Shown in pieces: positions 35,865-46,117 of a stretch of 64,000 bases of DNA. This DNA comes from Neocallimastix lanati (nom. inval.) (lineage: Eukaryota; Neocallimastigomycota; Neocallimastigomycetes; Neocallimastigales; Neocallimastigaceae). Within the stretch, counting starts at the first letter, position 1. Every line of letters starts with the position of its first letter. The notes under the pieces are model-generated. The model was not told the origin of the DNA, did not search any database, and saw nothing but the letters and a program-made list of their open reading frames with translations. The DNA is taken from NCBI GenBank assembly GCA_016946835.1, contig JACVTC010000206.1, forward strand, positions 129,427 through 193,426, given 5' to 3'. A program made the position numbers and the translations under genes.

Positions 35865-37826
35865 TTAAATAAATCTGTATCCAATAATGGATTCAACGGT
35901 TTTCTTAGAATCCGAATCCGAATTTGAGGATAAATTTTTGATACGAATACTATATTTAATTAAATCCATACGAAAATCTTCCAAACTATAAAATACGGAA
36001 CGAGTGGATACGTATTGCTTAAACCAATTCTTATAAACGGTGTAAAGTTCATCAATTGGAATAGCATGATTGTCATTTTTATCAACAATATTCTTTTCCA
36101 AAAATCTAGCAATATGGTCACTACGCATAATAAAACTTTTGGTTGCATTAACCACCGATGTTGGAATTTCTAGGGAGGTGTAATCCTCTTGATAATTTTC
36201 AATAAGTAAATGAATTAAAGCTTCAGCATAACCTTGAACTCGAGAACCTTGCCATCTTGTATTAGCTCTTTTTATTGAAGGGTTATTGATATTTTGAGTT
36301 GAAGATAAGACAGATATATTCATCTTATTTATGAATCGTTGGGTGAAAGGGATAACAAGAATACGATCAATCAAAGCATTATCTAAGTTAGATATTGTCA
36401 ATTTGTCATTTGTATTAATAATGGGTAGTAAATCAACAGATACTGCTTGAACATCCTTATACAAGGTTCGGGTTTTAATAAAGCCTACATTACCGGTTAT
36501 AGCTTTAGTATCACCTGTAATAGCAATACTACGAGCATCTGGTTCTTCACATATGGCCACTCTTGCACAATTAAGATCTACCATTTGTGGACTTGGTTTA
36601 TCAGCACTAACCGATTTTCCTAAAAATAAAGAAACATTTGGCGTTGCAGCATAATCTCCAAGTGAAAGACGTAACATGTTAGTAAGCGTAGTCTTACCGT
36701 TTCTACCCGATCCAATAAAAAATACAATGGCACGCAATTTATTACCGTAAGTAAGGGTGGAAGCTAAAATTTTTAATACATACTGTATCAATTCCTTGTC
36801 GACAAAAATATCTTCAAAAAATTCTTTCACTTCTTTTACTTTATTCTTATTTTCAGAGTGAAAATTATAATTGGTAGATTTAAGACAAAAGTCTTTTGGC
36901 ATTCCTGGTCGTGGTTTATTGATGGTGAAATCATAAACACAATCTTCAAATCTTAAAACTTTACTTTTATCCATTCGAGAAATAAAATTGTCCAAGTAGA
37001 AGAATGTTTCTAACTGATATAAATTTTTAAATGTAACCGAATGACCACTCATAAACGAAAATAATTTCGTAGGTAAATTTTCCAATTTAAAATGGCATTC
37101 ATTACACAACTTGGTAAGCTTATTTACTAATCCCATATTGATTTCTTTGGCGAGATCATAAGCACTTATGATTTCCCATCCATGACGACTATATGAAAAT
37201 TTATACCATACATCTTCACTAAATACTAAATATCCTAAATATAACACAATAAATATGTTAAAAATAATCTGAGACGTTAAAGATGATTTACTATAATAAT
37301 TTTTAATAGTGATTAATCGTGCTTTATCAACTACCATTGAACCATAGTCTTCCATGCATTGATAAATAATATCAATAATATCATATTTATAATCTGCTTC
37401 TTGATTTGATGACTGATTTACTTTATTAATTTCTAAATTTTTCAAAACAGAATTAAGGTCATTAATATTTATTTCATCAAAATTGTATTCTTCTGAGTCA
37501 CTGCTTTCATTATCACTGTCATTATTATTGCCATTATCATTATGAATACCATTATTATATTCATTATTATTATAAGTATTATTATTATTATTATTATTAT
37601 AAATGTTATTGTAATTATTTGAATGTTCTATTTCGTTATTTTCTAATTGAATATTAATATTTTCAATATCACTTAATTTGATATCATAATTTTCAAGATA
37701 TTTTTTCAACATACGATAACATTTTGTATGTTTATCCTTATTTTGCTTTAAAAGTATAATTAATAAGTAAATAATTGGATGATAATTATTTGTAATTTCT
37801 GATTCTTTCGTTTTTACTAAAATCAT
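35865..37826 (-). CDS. D5-type SF3 helicase (viral replicative NTPase), 653 residues
   Basis: Homologue of poxvirus D5 and asfarvirus C962R. The C-terminal half has the superfamily 3 helicase set: Walker A GSGRNGKTTL (about residue 370), Walker B region ARVAICEEPDA (about 420), motif C PIINTND (about 465), then the Arg-finger region NALIDRILVIPFTQRF. Ahead of it a D5_N-type helical domain is recognisable (LENLPTKLFSFMSGHSV to the FEDCVYDF region). The N-terminal 120 residues are Asn/Asp-rich low complexity. I do not see a primase catalytic core, so the length is less than the 785-residue vaccinia protein. Its role would be unwinding at the viral replication fork with the family B polymerase. 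The frame looks whole. Confidence 0.88.
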   Translation of the reverse strand: MILVKTKESEITNNYHPIIYLLIILLKQNKDKHTKCYRMLKKYLENYDIKLSDIENINIQLENNEIEHSNNYNNIYNNNNNNNTYNNNEYNNGIHNDNGNNNDSDNESSDSEEYNFDEININDLNSVLKNLEINKVNQSSNQEADYKYDIIDIIYQCMEDYGSMVVDKARLITIKNYYSKSSLTSQIIFNIFIVLYLGYLVFSEDVWYKFSYSRHGWEIISAYDLAKEINMGLVNKLTKLCNECHFKLENLPTKLFSFMSGHSVTFKNLYQLETFFYLDNFISRMDKSKVLRFEDCVYDFTINKPRPGMPKDFCLKSTNYNFHSENKNKVKEVKEFFEDIFVDKELIQYVLKILASTLTYGNKLRAIVFFIGSGRNGKTTLTNMLRLSLGDYAATPNVSLFLGKSVSADKPSPQMVDLNCARVAICEEPDARSIAITGDTKAITGNVGFIKTRTLYKDVQAVSVDLLPIINTNDKLTISNLDNALIDRILVIPFTQRFINKMNISVLSSTQNINNPSIKRANTRWQGSRVQGYAEALIHLLIENYQEDYTSLEIPTSVVNATKSFIMRSDHIARFLEKNIVDKNDNHAIPIDELYTVYKNWFKQYVSTRSVFYSLEDFRMDLIKYSIRIKNLSSNSDSDSKKTVESIIGYRFI

Positions 37827-38167
37827 ATTTTTTACTTAACTATTTAAAAAATTTGTAGATTTATATATTAATTATTTTTTCATTTTAAAATAAATTAAAT
37901 CATTTTAATTGTTAATATTAATATTTTTTATATGTGTATATTATTTTTAAAAAAATTTTTTTAATTTCTTAATTATAAAATAATGACTTATTAAAAGAGA
38001 AATAATCAATCAATTATCCAATAATAATTATATATTAATATAAAATATTTTTTTAATAAATCTTTAAAAATTTTTGTGATTTAAAGTTTTCAAAAAAAAT
38101 TTTAAAAAAAATATTTACTTAGATATTTATCCCAATATCTAGCTATTTATTTACATATTAATTAAAA
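37827..38167. other. AT-rich spacer inside the viral element
   Basis: 340 bp with no open frame, between two genes of the same direction; nothing recognised. Confidence 0.4.
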
Positions 38168-38749
38168 CTAATATTTTTCTTTTAATTCTTTAGAAAGGAT
38201 ATTTTTATCTACTGATACATTATTATGTAATATTTCAATGATTTCACGTTTACTATATTTATTTTCTTCTGCATAAGTGATAATATACTCCTTTCCATCC
38301 ATATTTAAAGGAAAAACAAAGAAATGATAATGTTCAAGAGATTTTGGTAATTGTACATCCATTTTTATATCATTTTGGGAAACTTCAATAGCATTTTGAA
38401 TAAATGGTGAAAATACAATAGAAGAATTTTTACTTTCCTTTCCGAGGTTTGTATTTTCGTTTTTAGACGGTAATTTATAACAAAATGTATTGTTTAATTT
38501 ATGACTTATTCTTGGTTTTATTGATTTAATGATTTCCGAAGGAATTTTATCGTTATTTTCTTGACTACTTAAATCATAAATTAATTCGATACTATTTGTT
38601 AGTTTTCTAACTGTAAAAGATTTATCCTTATTATCTATTTTAACTTGATTTGAAATAGTATTGAATACAATGTCAATAGCATCAATAATAACATTTCGGC
38701 GTAATTCATCATATCTTTTTTGAGATAAATTTTTAACCACCTCAGACAT
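38168..38749 (-). CDS. Unknown viral-block protein, 193 residues
   Basis: An uninterrupted frame from MSEVVKNLSQKRYDEL to SKELKEKY. The first 90 residues are helix- and strand-mixed, the middle is a charged linker, and the last part has a compact beta-rich stretch (LEHYHFFVFPLNMDGKEYII). There is no membrane segment and no cysteine cluster. It lies between the D5-type helicase and the DNA polymerase, so a replication or transcription accessory role is plausible from context only. I do not recognise the family. Confidence 0.55.
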   Translation of the reverse strand: MSEVVKNLSQKRYDELRRNVIIDAIDIVFNTISNQVKIDNKDKSFTVRKLTNSIELIYDLSSQENNDKIPSEIIKSIKPRISHKLNNTFCYKLPSKNENTNLGKESKNSSIVFSPFIQNAIEVSQNDIKMDVQLPKSLEHYHFFVFPLNMDGKEYIITYAEENKYSKREIIEILHNNVSVDKNILSKELKEKY

Positions 38750-39341
38750 TTTTATTTTATATTTTTTTTATCCTTTAATAAAAAAATATATAGTTTGACT
38801 TTATATTTTAATAAATAATAAATCAATTGTTTTATTAAATTTATTTTGTCTTTATATCAATTAATAAAAATCAATTGTTTCATTAAAATTTACTAATGTT
38901 GTTATAACCATGTTTATTTCTTTTTTTTGAAAAATAAAATTAGATGTTTTCTAATAAAAAATGTATATAAATAAAATTTATTTATTTACTATCCTGTTTT
39001 AAGTAAATTATTGTATTTTATTATAATCAAGGATATTTGAAATGAATATTAAATATAAATTTAAATTTTTATTTTTTTATTCGGATTTTGTAATATGGTA
39101 AATTAAATCTTTATTATAATATACTAAACTATAATTTATTATATGATATAATATTGTTTAGTAATCTATAATGTTTGAAATATTAAGATATTTAAAATGA
39201 TAAAAGAGAATTTTATATAATATCAAAAATTATATAGCGATATAACGATAAAAACAAAACCTATTTGAATATATATATCTATAAGAAAAGGAATTCTATA
39301 TAAAAAATTTTTTTATATTTTAAAAATTTTCATAATCAGTA
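38750..39341. other. AT-rich divergent intergenic region inside the viral element
   Basis: About 590 bp between two divergent genes, so it should contain both promoters. Tracts such as TATATATATCTATAAGAAAAGG precede the plus-strand gene, but no conserved motif can be defined. Confidence 0.4.
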
Positions 39342-39797
39342 ATGTTTAAAGATAAAAATAAGAATATAATAAACCAAGTAAAAGGAAAGAGTTATAATTC
39401 TCAGCAAACATTAATTCAAAAAATAAAACATAATTTAAGTAATAGTGTTACAGGAACGTTTAGTAATACTGTATTTATATCCGATTTTATTGAATTTTTA
39501 AATCTTCATATATTCAATAGGAAGTTTAATGAGATAATCGAAAAAAGATTTACCAAATTAAATATACCTATGTTATATATGATCTTCATAATTAGAAAAT
39601 ATTATTTCCAAAATTTTTCAGAAAACTTTGTATCAAATGAAAAACAGATAGAAATAGTTAAAAATTTATTAAAAGATTTTATTAAAGAATATAATAATAA
39701 TTATGAAGATTATTATATGGATATACAACGCTATAACATTACTTATAATATAATTGTATACGATAATTTCATTATTGATTTTGATACAGAACGATAA
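39342..39797 (+). CDS. Unknown small viral-block protein, 151 residues
   Basis: A basic N-terminus (MFKDKNKNIINQVKGKS) is followed by a helical domain with aromatic residues (PMLYMIFIIRKYYFQNF) and an acidic, Tyr-rich end. It lies 171 bp upstream of, and in the same direction as, the DNA polymerase gene. The continuous frame and balanced composition support a real gene. No domain recognised. Confidence 0.5.
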   Translation: MFKDKNKNIINQVKGKSYNSQQTLIQKIKHNLSNSVTGTFSNTVFISDFIEFLNLHIFNRKFNEIIEKRFTKLNIPMLYMIFIIRKYYFQNFSENFVSNEKQIEIVKNLLKDFIKEYNNNYEDYYMDIQRYNITYNIIVYDNFIIDFDTER

Positions 39798-39968
39798 AAA
39801 ATAAAGAGATAATAATTATCTCTGCTTTTTCAAAGAATATTTAAAATTCAAAAAAAAATTATAAATCTATATTATCTATATAGATTGGTATTAGTAGTTA
39901 ATATAAGAAAATATTTAACTCTAACCTATATATGTATAATTTTTTAATATTTTTAAAATAAAAAACAA

Positions 39969-42900
39969 ATGAATAAAATAATATTCATTTATAATTGGGA
40001 ATTGCTAATAAAAAACAATTCCCCAGTTATTATAGGATTTGGATATAGTAATATTAGAAATGACAAAGTATCAATTATTATAGATAATTATCCTTTATAC
40101 AAATTTTCACAATATCGTGACTTCAAATTCAATGGCAATTCAAGAAACAATAAAGAAGTACTTTCAAGAAAACTTTTAAGACATTATTTAGAAGGTAATA
40201 AAATTATCTTTAAAGTCATGTTCCCTAATTATTCCGAATATTCTTCTTATTATTCGTCAATATTAAATGTGGATATAATTTCAGCGTTTCTGGCTGAATG
40301 TAATTTAAATACAATAGGATGGATAGAAATGGAGCACTGGGAGTTAAATTCCAAAGAGAAGTATACTACCTTTGATGAAGAGTATATCGTTCAATATAAA
40401 AATATAAAATCTGTTGAAATTAATAGCTATCCATCTCCTTCTATTTTATCTTTTGATATTGAATGTATGTCTCATGATTTCGAATCATTTCCTAATCGAT
40501 ATATATTTGAAGATTATATATCAACTATTAGCCTTGTATTTAATCATGAAAACGAAAAAAAATGTATTGCCATATGCGTTAAATTTGATGATGATATTAA
40601 TGTCATCAATAAAAATGAATTTGAAGAAATTGATGCAAATTTTTTTCCTTTTTTGGATCTTCAATCATTTAAAGCTGCATGTATCGAGCAAAGTATCTTT
40701 AAAATTGATATGAAAAAATATGAAGCCCAAAAATTTAACAAAGAAAACAAAAATAATATAGCTAATAAGGTTGAAGATAGCGTAAAAGATAAGGTTGAAG
40801 AGAACACTGAAGATAATGTTGAAATTGATGTTGAAAATAATATAGAAAGTAAAGTTGAATGTAATGTTGAAAGTAATGTTGAAAGCAATGTTAAAAATAA
40901 TGAAGAAAAGCTTGTAGAGGATAATGTTGAAGATAATGCTGAAAATAAGGATAAAAATAATGTTGAAAACGATGTTCCAGAGATTATTGAAAATAATATT
41001 AGAAATCATGATTTAGAAAAAGTTGCTAAAAAATTTAAAGAAAATCACGAAAAATTGGATAGAATAATTCGCAAGTTAAAGAGTAGTGATGAAACTTTAA
41101 ATTTTAGAAATAAGAATTTAATTATTCAAACCAATAAAAATATTTGTAATCCTAATCAATCTAATAATACATATAATTCAGAGGTAAATGAAAGATTTAA
41201 CAAATTCAAAAATATTTTAATAAAGAAAAGAAGTTATGATGAAGGGATTGTTAATCGATTTAATAGGTTAAGTAATATTTTAAATGCAAATTATAGTGAT
41301 GATGGTCATAGTAGAATTGATAAGTTTAAAAATATTTTAAATAAAAATGAGAAAGACACGGATCTTCCTATGAACAAGAAAGTTAAAAATCAATATGAAA
41401 ACTTTGAGAAAATAGAAGATTTCATAAAACGAATAGAAGATAATAAAAAGAATAAAAATAATAAAGATTTCGATGAAAGTAAAAATAATGATGAACAATT
41501 TGAATATGAAATGATCTATGTATCTACGGAATATGAACTATTGTGTGAATTTTTTAAGCAAATAAGTAAATTTGATCCCGATATTATTATTGGATTTAAC
41601 ACTTTTGGATTTGATTATAAGTATTTAGCACAAAGAGCAGGTATGTATTTGAGCATTGATACGAAGGAGACACCATTCTCTGCTAGTCGAATTTTAAATA
41701 AACCTTCCCAATTCAATAATTTAATGGGCGATGAAGTGGAATTATATATTCCGGGTCGTATAGCCGTTGATATATATAAGTATGCTAAATCCTTAAATTT
41801 ACCATCCTCAAATTTAAATTATGTTTCGGAGCAATTATTAAATAAACATAAAATAGATTTGCCCTATAAAGAAATGTTTTATTTAATCTATGAGAATACG
41901 GAAGAATCGTTACATAAAGTGGCAAAATACTGTGTTATGGATTCGATATTGACATTGAATATATTTAATGTTTCTCATCAGTGGATTCAACTTTTAGAAG
42001 TAGCAAAAATATCAAGAATCCGTATTGACGAAGTCTATAAAACGGGGCAGAGTAAAAAATTTTCCAATTTGCTTTACAAATATTCTTACGACAATAATAT
42101 ATGTATTGATTTAGATCAATCCAATATTCAAGGGTATAAAGGAGCAACGGTAATTGAACCCAAACCAGGTGTGTATGATTATTGCACTATGCTAGATTTT
42201 ACAAGTTTATATCCTAGTGTCATCATCACTCACAATATATGCTACACCACATTATTAGATAGTTCAACGATTGATAAATATCCCAAAGATTCGTATCACC
42301 GAATTGATATTGGTGATAAAGTATATTATTACACTAAGAATCATATTGGTATTCTACCACAGATGATGAAAGTGCTTTTATCAGAACGTGTACGATATAA
42401 AAATTTAATGAAGGAATCCTCTGGTGCGGATTATATTATTTACGACAAGCGGCAATATGCATTGAAAATTCAAGCAAACTCAATTTATGGATGTCTTGGA
42501 TCTAGCTCATTGAAATTCTTAAGATTTTTACCTGGCGCAGAATGTACCACCGGAATGGGAAGAAATTACTTAAATAAAGCCATAAATATTATTCAAGAAA
42601 AAACAAAATTTCATGTCATCTATGGGGATACGGATTCCTGCCTAATCGAATATAAAAAAGAGAAGAAAAGTTTTTTTGAAATGTATTATAGCCAAAATAA
42701 AAATAGCAATAAAATCAATAACAACGAAAACAACAACAACAATAACAACAACAACAATAACAATAGCAACAATAACAACAACAACATTATTAATGATAAT
42801 GAAAATGTTCAAAATAATAATTTGGATCATTTTGATACTGATAAATTTGTTAAAGAGTGCAAAGAGGTATCCAATATCGTGACAAATCTACTACCAGAAG

Positions 42901-43511
42901 GGATGCATCTAAAATATGAAAATACCTTTTCCCGAATGCTTATTATTTCGAAAAAGAAATACTCTGGAATTTTAGCTGATAAGGATAAACCGACTTTATA
43001 CATAAAGGGTATAGATCTGATTAAAAAGAATACGTGTATTTTTATTCGTGATTATTACAAAATATTTTTATATATGATTCTTTATAAGTATCCGAAAAAA
43101 TTAATAAAAGAAAAAGTCATTAAAATGAAAAAAGAATTACTAGCTGGTGAAGTTCCTTTTGAAAAATTGATTATGCGTTTATCCATTGGACCAAAATATA
43201 AGAATAAATCCTATTACGTATTATTATTTATAAATAATCATAAAAGGTATAATCTTGATTATAAAGTAGGTGAAAAAATTAACTATGTTATTATAAAAAC
43301 CACCAATTTTTCTTTTAGTAAAGATTCGAATTTATTTGGTGATAAAATTATGTCTTTAGATTTGTATAATAACTTAAAGGAAAAAAGTCTTAAAGATAAA
43401 AATATTATTGTACCAAAGTTAGATTATAATTACTATTATAATCATTATGTAAGAAAAGGTTTAATAAATTTATTAAAATCTTACAGTGAAGAGATCAGCG
43501 AACTACTTTAA
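39969..43511 (+). CDS. Family B DNA polymerase, 1180 residues
   Basis: All catalytic blocks are visible. Exonuclease: Exo I SFDIEC (Asp about 164), Exo II GFNTFGFDYK (about 543-552) and Exo III YCVMD (about 654-658). Polymerase: motif A DFTSLYPS (about 743-750), motif B KIQANSIYG (about 833), motif C YGDTDS (about 884-889) and the KKKYSG motif (about 995). Length is close to the asfarvirus polymerase (about 1200) and above vaccinia E9 (1006). Two large low-complexity insertions stand out. One, of about 270 residues between Exo I and Exo II, includes degenerate Val-Glu-Asn/Ser repeats at 40770-40990. The other is an Asn run after motif C (about 42710-42800), written mostly with AAC codons unlike the rest. 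It would replicate the viral genome; no protein-priming domain is evident. The frame looks whole. Confidence 0.95.
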   Translation: MNKIIFIYNWELLIKNNSPVIIGFGYSNIRNDKVSIIIDNYPLYKFSQYRDFKFNGNSRNNKEVLSRKLLRHYLEGNKIIFKVMFPNYSEYSSYYSSILNVDIISAFLAECNLNTIGWIEMEHWELNSKEKYTTFDEEYIVQYKNIKSVEINSYPSPSILSFDIECMSHDFESFPNRYIFEDYISTISLVFNHENEKKCIAICVKFDDDINVINKNEFEEIDANFFPFLDLQSFKAACIEQSIFKIDMKKYEAQKFNKENKNNIANKVEDSVKDKVEENTEDNVEIDVENNIESKVECNVESNVESNVKNNEEKLVEDNVEDNAENKDKNNVENDVPEIIENNIRNHDLEKVAKKFKENHEKLDRIIRKLKSSDETLNFRNKNLIIQTNKNICNPNQSNNTYNSEVNERFNKFKNILIKKRSYDEGIVNRFNRLSNILNANYSDDGHSRIDKFKNILNKNEKDTDLPMNKKVKNQYENFEKIEDFIKRIEDNKKNKNNKDFDESKNNDEQFEYEMIYVSTEYELLCEFFKQISKFDPDIIIGFNTFGFDYKYLAQRAGMYLSIDTKETPFSASRILNKPSQFNNLMGDEVELYIPGRIAVDIYKYAKSLNLPSSNLNYVSEQLLNKHKIDLPYKEMFYLIYENTEESLHKVAKYCVMDSILTLNIFNVSHQWIQLLEVAKISRIRIDEVYKTGQSKKFSNLLYKYSYDNNICIDLDQSNIQGYKGATVIEPKPGVYDYCTMLDFTSLYPSVIITHNICYTTLLDSSTIDKYPKDSYHRIDIGDKVYYYTKNHIGILPQMMKVLLSERVRYKNLMKESSGADYIIYDKRQYALKIQANSIYGCLGSSSLKFLRFLPGAECTTGMGRNYLNKAINIIQEKTKFHVIYGDTDSCLIEYKKEKKSFFEMYYSQNKNSNKINNNENNNNNNNNNNNNSNNNNNNIINDNENVQNNNLDHFDTDKFVKECKEVSNIVTNLLPEGMHLKYENTFSRMLIISKKKYSGILADKDKPTLYIKGIDLIKKNTCIFIRDYYKIFLYMILYKYPKKLIKEKVIKMKKELLAGEVPFEKLIMRLSIGPKYKNKSYYVLLFINNHKRYNLDYKVGEKINYVIIKTTNFSFSKDSNLFGDKIMSLDLYNNLKEKSLKDKNIIVPKLDYNYYYNHYVRKGLINLLKSYSEEISELL

Positions 43512-44173
43512 AAATTTTAATATAAATATAAGTAATAAAATTTTTATTCATACTGAGTTATTTTTTATAAAACTTTTAATGATAATTACAATTAATTGTA
43601 TAAAATAAGATAAAAGCAAAGTGTATAATAAAAATTAAAATAAAAAGTACAAGTATAATGTTTTACTTTTCATGAATTTATTTATATTACTGTTATTTAA
43701 TTTTATTTTTTCATATAGTACAAATTTTATATTTTACATAAAATGTTTTTAAAAAAAAAAAAAAGGACATTGTCAGCACTATTATATTTTTGTAATTTCA
43801 TTAGTTCTATTATTATTAAATTTTTATTATAGTTTATTATTATTACTTTAATTTACACAATATATATTAATGTATTTAATCTACTCTAATTAATATTTCT
43901 TGTTTTAATTTAGTATATTTTTTTAAAAATATATTTTAAATTTTTATATATATAATGTAACTAAAATTTATATATCATAATATTAAATAATATATGTAAA
44001 GTAGTACATATATTTGTATATATATTTTTTAAAAAAATAAAATATATATAACTTTAAAATTAAATATATAGATATTAATATAAAAATGTTTACATTATAA
44101 ATTATTCATTTTTTTGAAAATAACATTTGTTAATAATAATATTATAATAATATCCTTTATAAGGAATAATTAT
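43512..44173. other. AT-rich spacer between convergent viral genes
   Basis: About 660 bp with no open frame; A- and T-runs only. Confidence 0.45.
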
Positions 44174-45676
44174 TTAAATTTTATCATTGTATATTCCAGT
44201 AATAATTTTTGCTGATACGGAAGATAAACTATCTTTAACGCCGTATAAAATATTTTCTAAAACGCTATAAGGATCTTCAAAGGACAATTTTGAAATAAAT
44301 GAGTAATCATCATTTTTCATTCCGAAACGTGACATTGGTACGATGGTATTATTCCGACACATGAAGTTAGTAAGTAATTCAATATGTTGATTATTGTAGT
44401 ACGATTTATCGATATTAGTAATTCGTTTTAATTGCTCTAGAATATTTTGTTTTCGAGTGTTATGATCAACATATTTTGAAGTACCATAAACGGTATAACG
44501 AGAACGATCAAGATCAATATATTGATTTTCGAAAAGAGGGTCAAGATTTCTTCCGACGACTTCCACGTAAAATTCTTCTTCTCCAAGCATTTTAGAAGTG
44601 ACAGTTTTTACTCCTTTAGTTCCTGTTAAAGAAATATCACTTAGTAATTTGATAATTTTTTCATCTTTTATTTTAACATAATTACTATCAAGTATATAGT
44701 AATTTTCTTTTTCTTCAAACTTTAAATTATTTATTTTAAAATAATCTAATAAGCTATCGTTAGTAATATTTGATTCATTTTTAATTTCGATATGACGTTC
44801 TTCATCATTTTTATTTTGGGTATGAAAATTTTCTTCATATTGCCATTCATTTTTATTCTGTTCGTTATCACTTAAAACATATTTATCATTGCAGTCATCA
44901 TCACTTTCCAAGTTTATTACGTTATTAGGATAATTTTCTTTTACTTTATAAACACATAATATATCTTCTTCAACAACATATTCTATACCATTACTATCTA
45001 ACCAGTCTAATATTTTTGAAGCTGGGCTTTTAAATTCAATATAAAGATTCTCAAGATTAAATGAAGAATCCCACTTTCCAAGAATGTTTTTAGAAACTTT
45101 TAAATATTGTTTGATAGTTTGGTGTATGATGAGAGGATGAAGTCTATGGGCAAAAACACTATGGGAATAAAGATAAAAACGTAAATTAAAACCGTTATAA
45201 ACCACATCTAATACAATATCTTTTAAATTTATATATTTAAAACTATTTAAAATTCTTTCTTTTGAATCTTCATCATAATCGTCTGGTTTTAAATAAAATT
45301 CAACTACACTTAACTCTGTTTTATTATGAGTTATATTATATAACTCTTTCAAACCATTAATCGTATCATCGCCTGCAAGTTTATGAAAATAACTCAAAGC
45401 TGATTGAGTGACCGGTTCTCCAATTGACTGAGCCGCTAGAATTCCAACATGAGTATTTGCTGCCACTTTATGTGAATTAATATGATTTATAACTATTTTA
45501 ACAAATTCATCGGGTTTAAAATTTGGCGATTTCCTTTTTTGTTCAAGAAATTTTCTAATTTTTTGAAGTAAATTTTTAATGTATACTTGAAAATGAATAA
45601 TCTCATTAGAAAATGGATTAGATATTTTATTACAAATATAATTAATGTCTGATTCAGAAAAATATTCTTTAGTCAT
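44174..45676 (-). CDS. Viral RNA polymerase largest subunit, C-terminal (A''-like) part, 500 residues
   Basis: Starts at its own Met and contains the trigger-loop region GILAAQSIGEPVTQSALSYF followed by HKLAGDD (about residues 78-105), the jaw and cleft (SVVEFYLKPDDYD), and the C-terminal clamp part GTKGVKTVTSKMLG, SRYTVYGTS, and the closing HIELLTNFMCRNNTIVPMSR to DSLSSVSAKIITGIY. There is no heptad CTD, as usual for viral polymerases. An acidic Asn-rich insertion lies at about 260-315. The N-terminal part of RPB1 is not adjacent but lies about 11.4 kb away at 57118-59276, on the same strand. The frame looks whole with its own start and stop, resembling the archaeal A'' subunit in extent. 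Confidence 0.9.
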   Translation of the reverse strand: MTKEYFSESDINYICNKISNPFSNEIIHFQVYIKNLLQKIRKFLEQKRKSPNFKPDEFVKIVINHINSHKVAANTHVGILAAQSIGEPVTQSALSYFHKLAGDDTINGLKELYNITHNKTELSVVEFYLKPDDYDEDSKERILNSFKYINLKDIVLDVVYNGFNLRFYLYSHSVFAHRLHPLIIHQTIKQYLKVSKNILGKWDSSFNLENLYIEFKSPASKILDWLDSNGIEYVVEEDILCVYKVKENYPNNVINLESDDDCNDKYVLSDNEQNKNEWQYEENFHTQNKNDEERHIEIKNESNITNDSLLDYFKINNLKFEEKENYYILDSNYVKIKDEKIIKLLSDISLTGTKGVKTVTSKMLGEEEFYVEVVGRNLDPLFENQYIDLDRSRYTVYGTSKYVDHNTRKQNILEQLKRITNIDKSYYNNQHIELLTNFMCRNNTIVPMSRFGMKNDDYSFISKLSFEDPYSVLENILYGVKDSLSSVSAKIITGIYNDKI

Positions 45677-46117
45677 TTATTTTTAAATAATTTTATTAAT
45701 TTTGGTTTATGAAAACGAATATATTATTATCATTTTATTTAAGAAATATAAATGTAAATAAAATTTTTACATCTATATAATAAATTTTTTTTTTGTATAT
45801 AATTAAATTATTATGTTAAAATTAAAATAAAGAAAACAATAAATAAATTTAATTCATTACATGGATTAAAGAAATCAATAAAATTAGTTGATTTGATGAA
45901 ATATTTTTTTTTTTTGTTTTAAAAAATATAAACTAAATATATATATATATACACCATAAATTTTTAAATATATAAATAATAAAAAATCAATATATAAAAC
46001 ATAATTTTTAAATATATAAATAATAAAAAATATATATATATAAATTATATATAAATATATAAATTTAAACAATAATAATCTATAAATAATGAGGATGTTT
46101 CTGAACAAAAACGAAAC
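45677..46117. other. AT-rich spacer with a short duplication
   Basis: Contains a duplicated AT phrase, TTTTTAAATATATAAATAATA, near 45960 and 46004. An open frame of 74 residues here is Ile/Tyr/Phe low complexity and is not believed. Confidence 0.5.

Noticed and set aside
42676-42882. Open frame rich in Thr opposite or overlapping the polymerase Asn tract
   Set aside because: Alternative-frame reading of the AAC/AAT repeat inside the DNA polymerase gene.
45884-46108. 74-residue open frame rich in Ile, Tyr and Phe
   Set aside because: Encoded by simple AT repeats with a duplicated phrase; composition is that of translated low-complexity DNA, not of a membrane protein.
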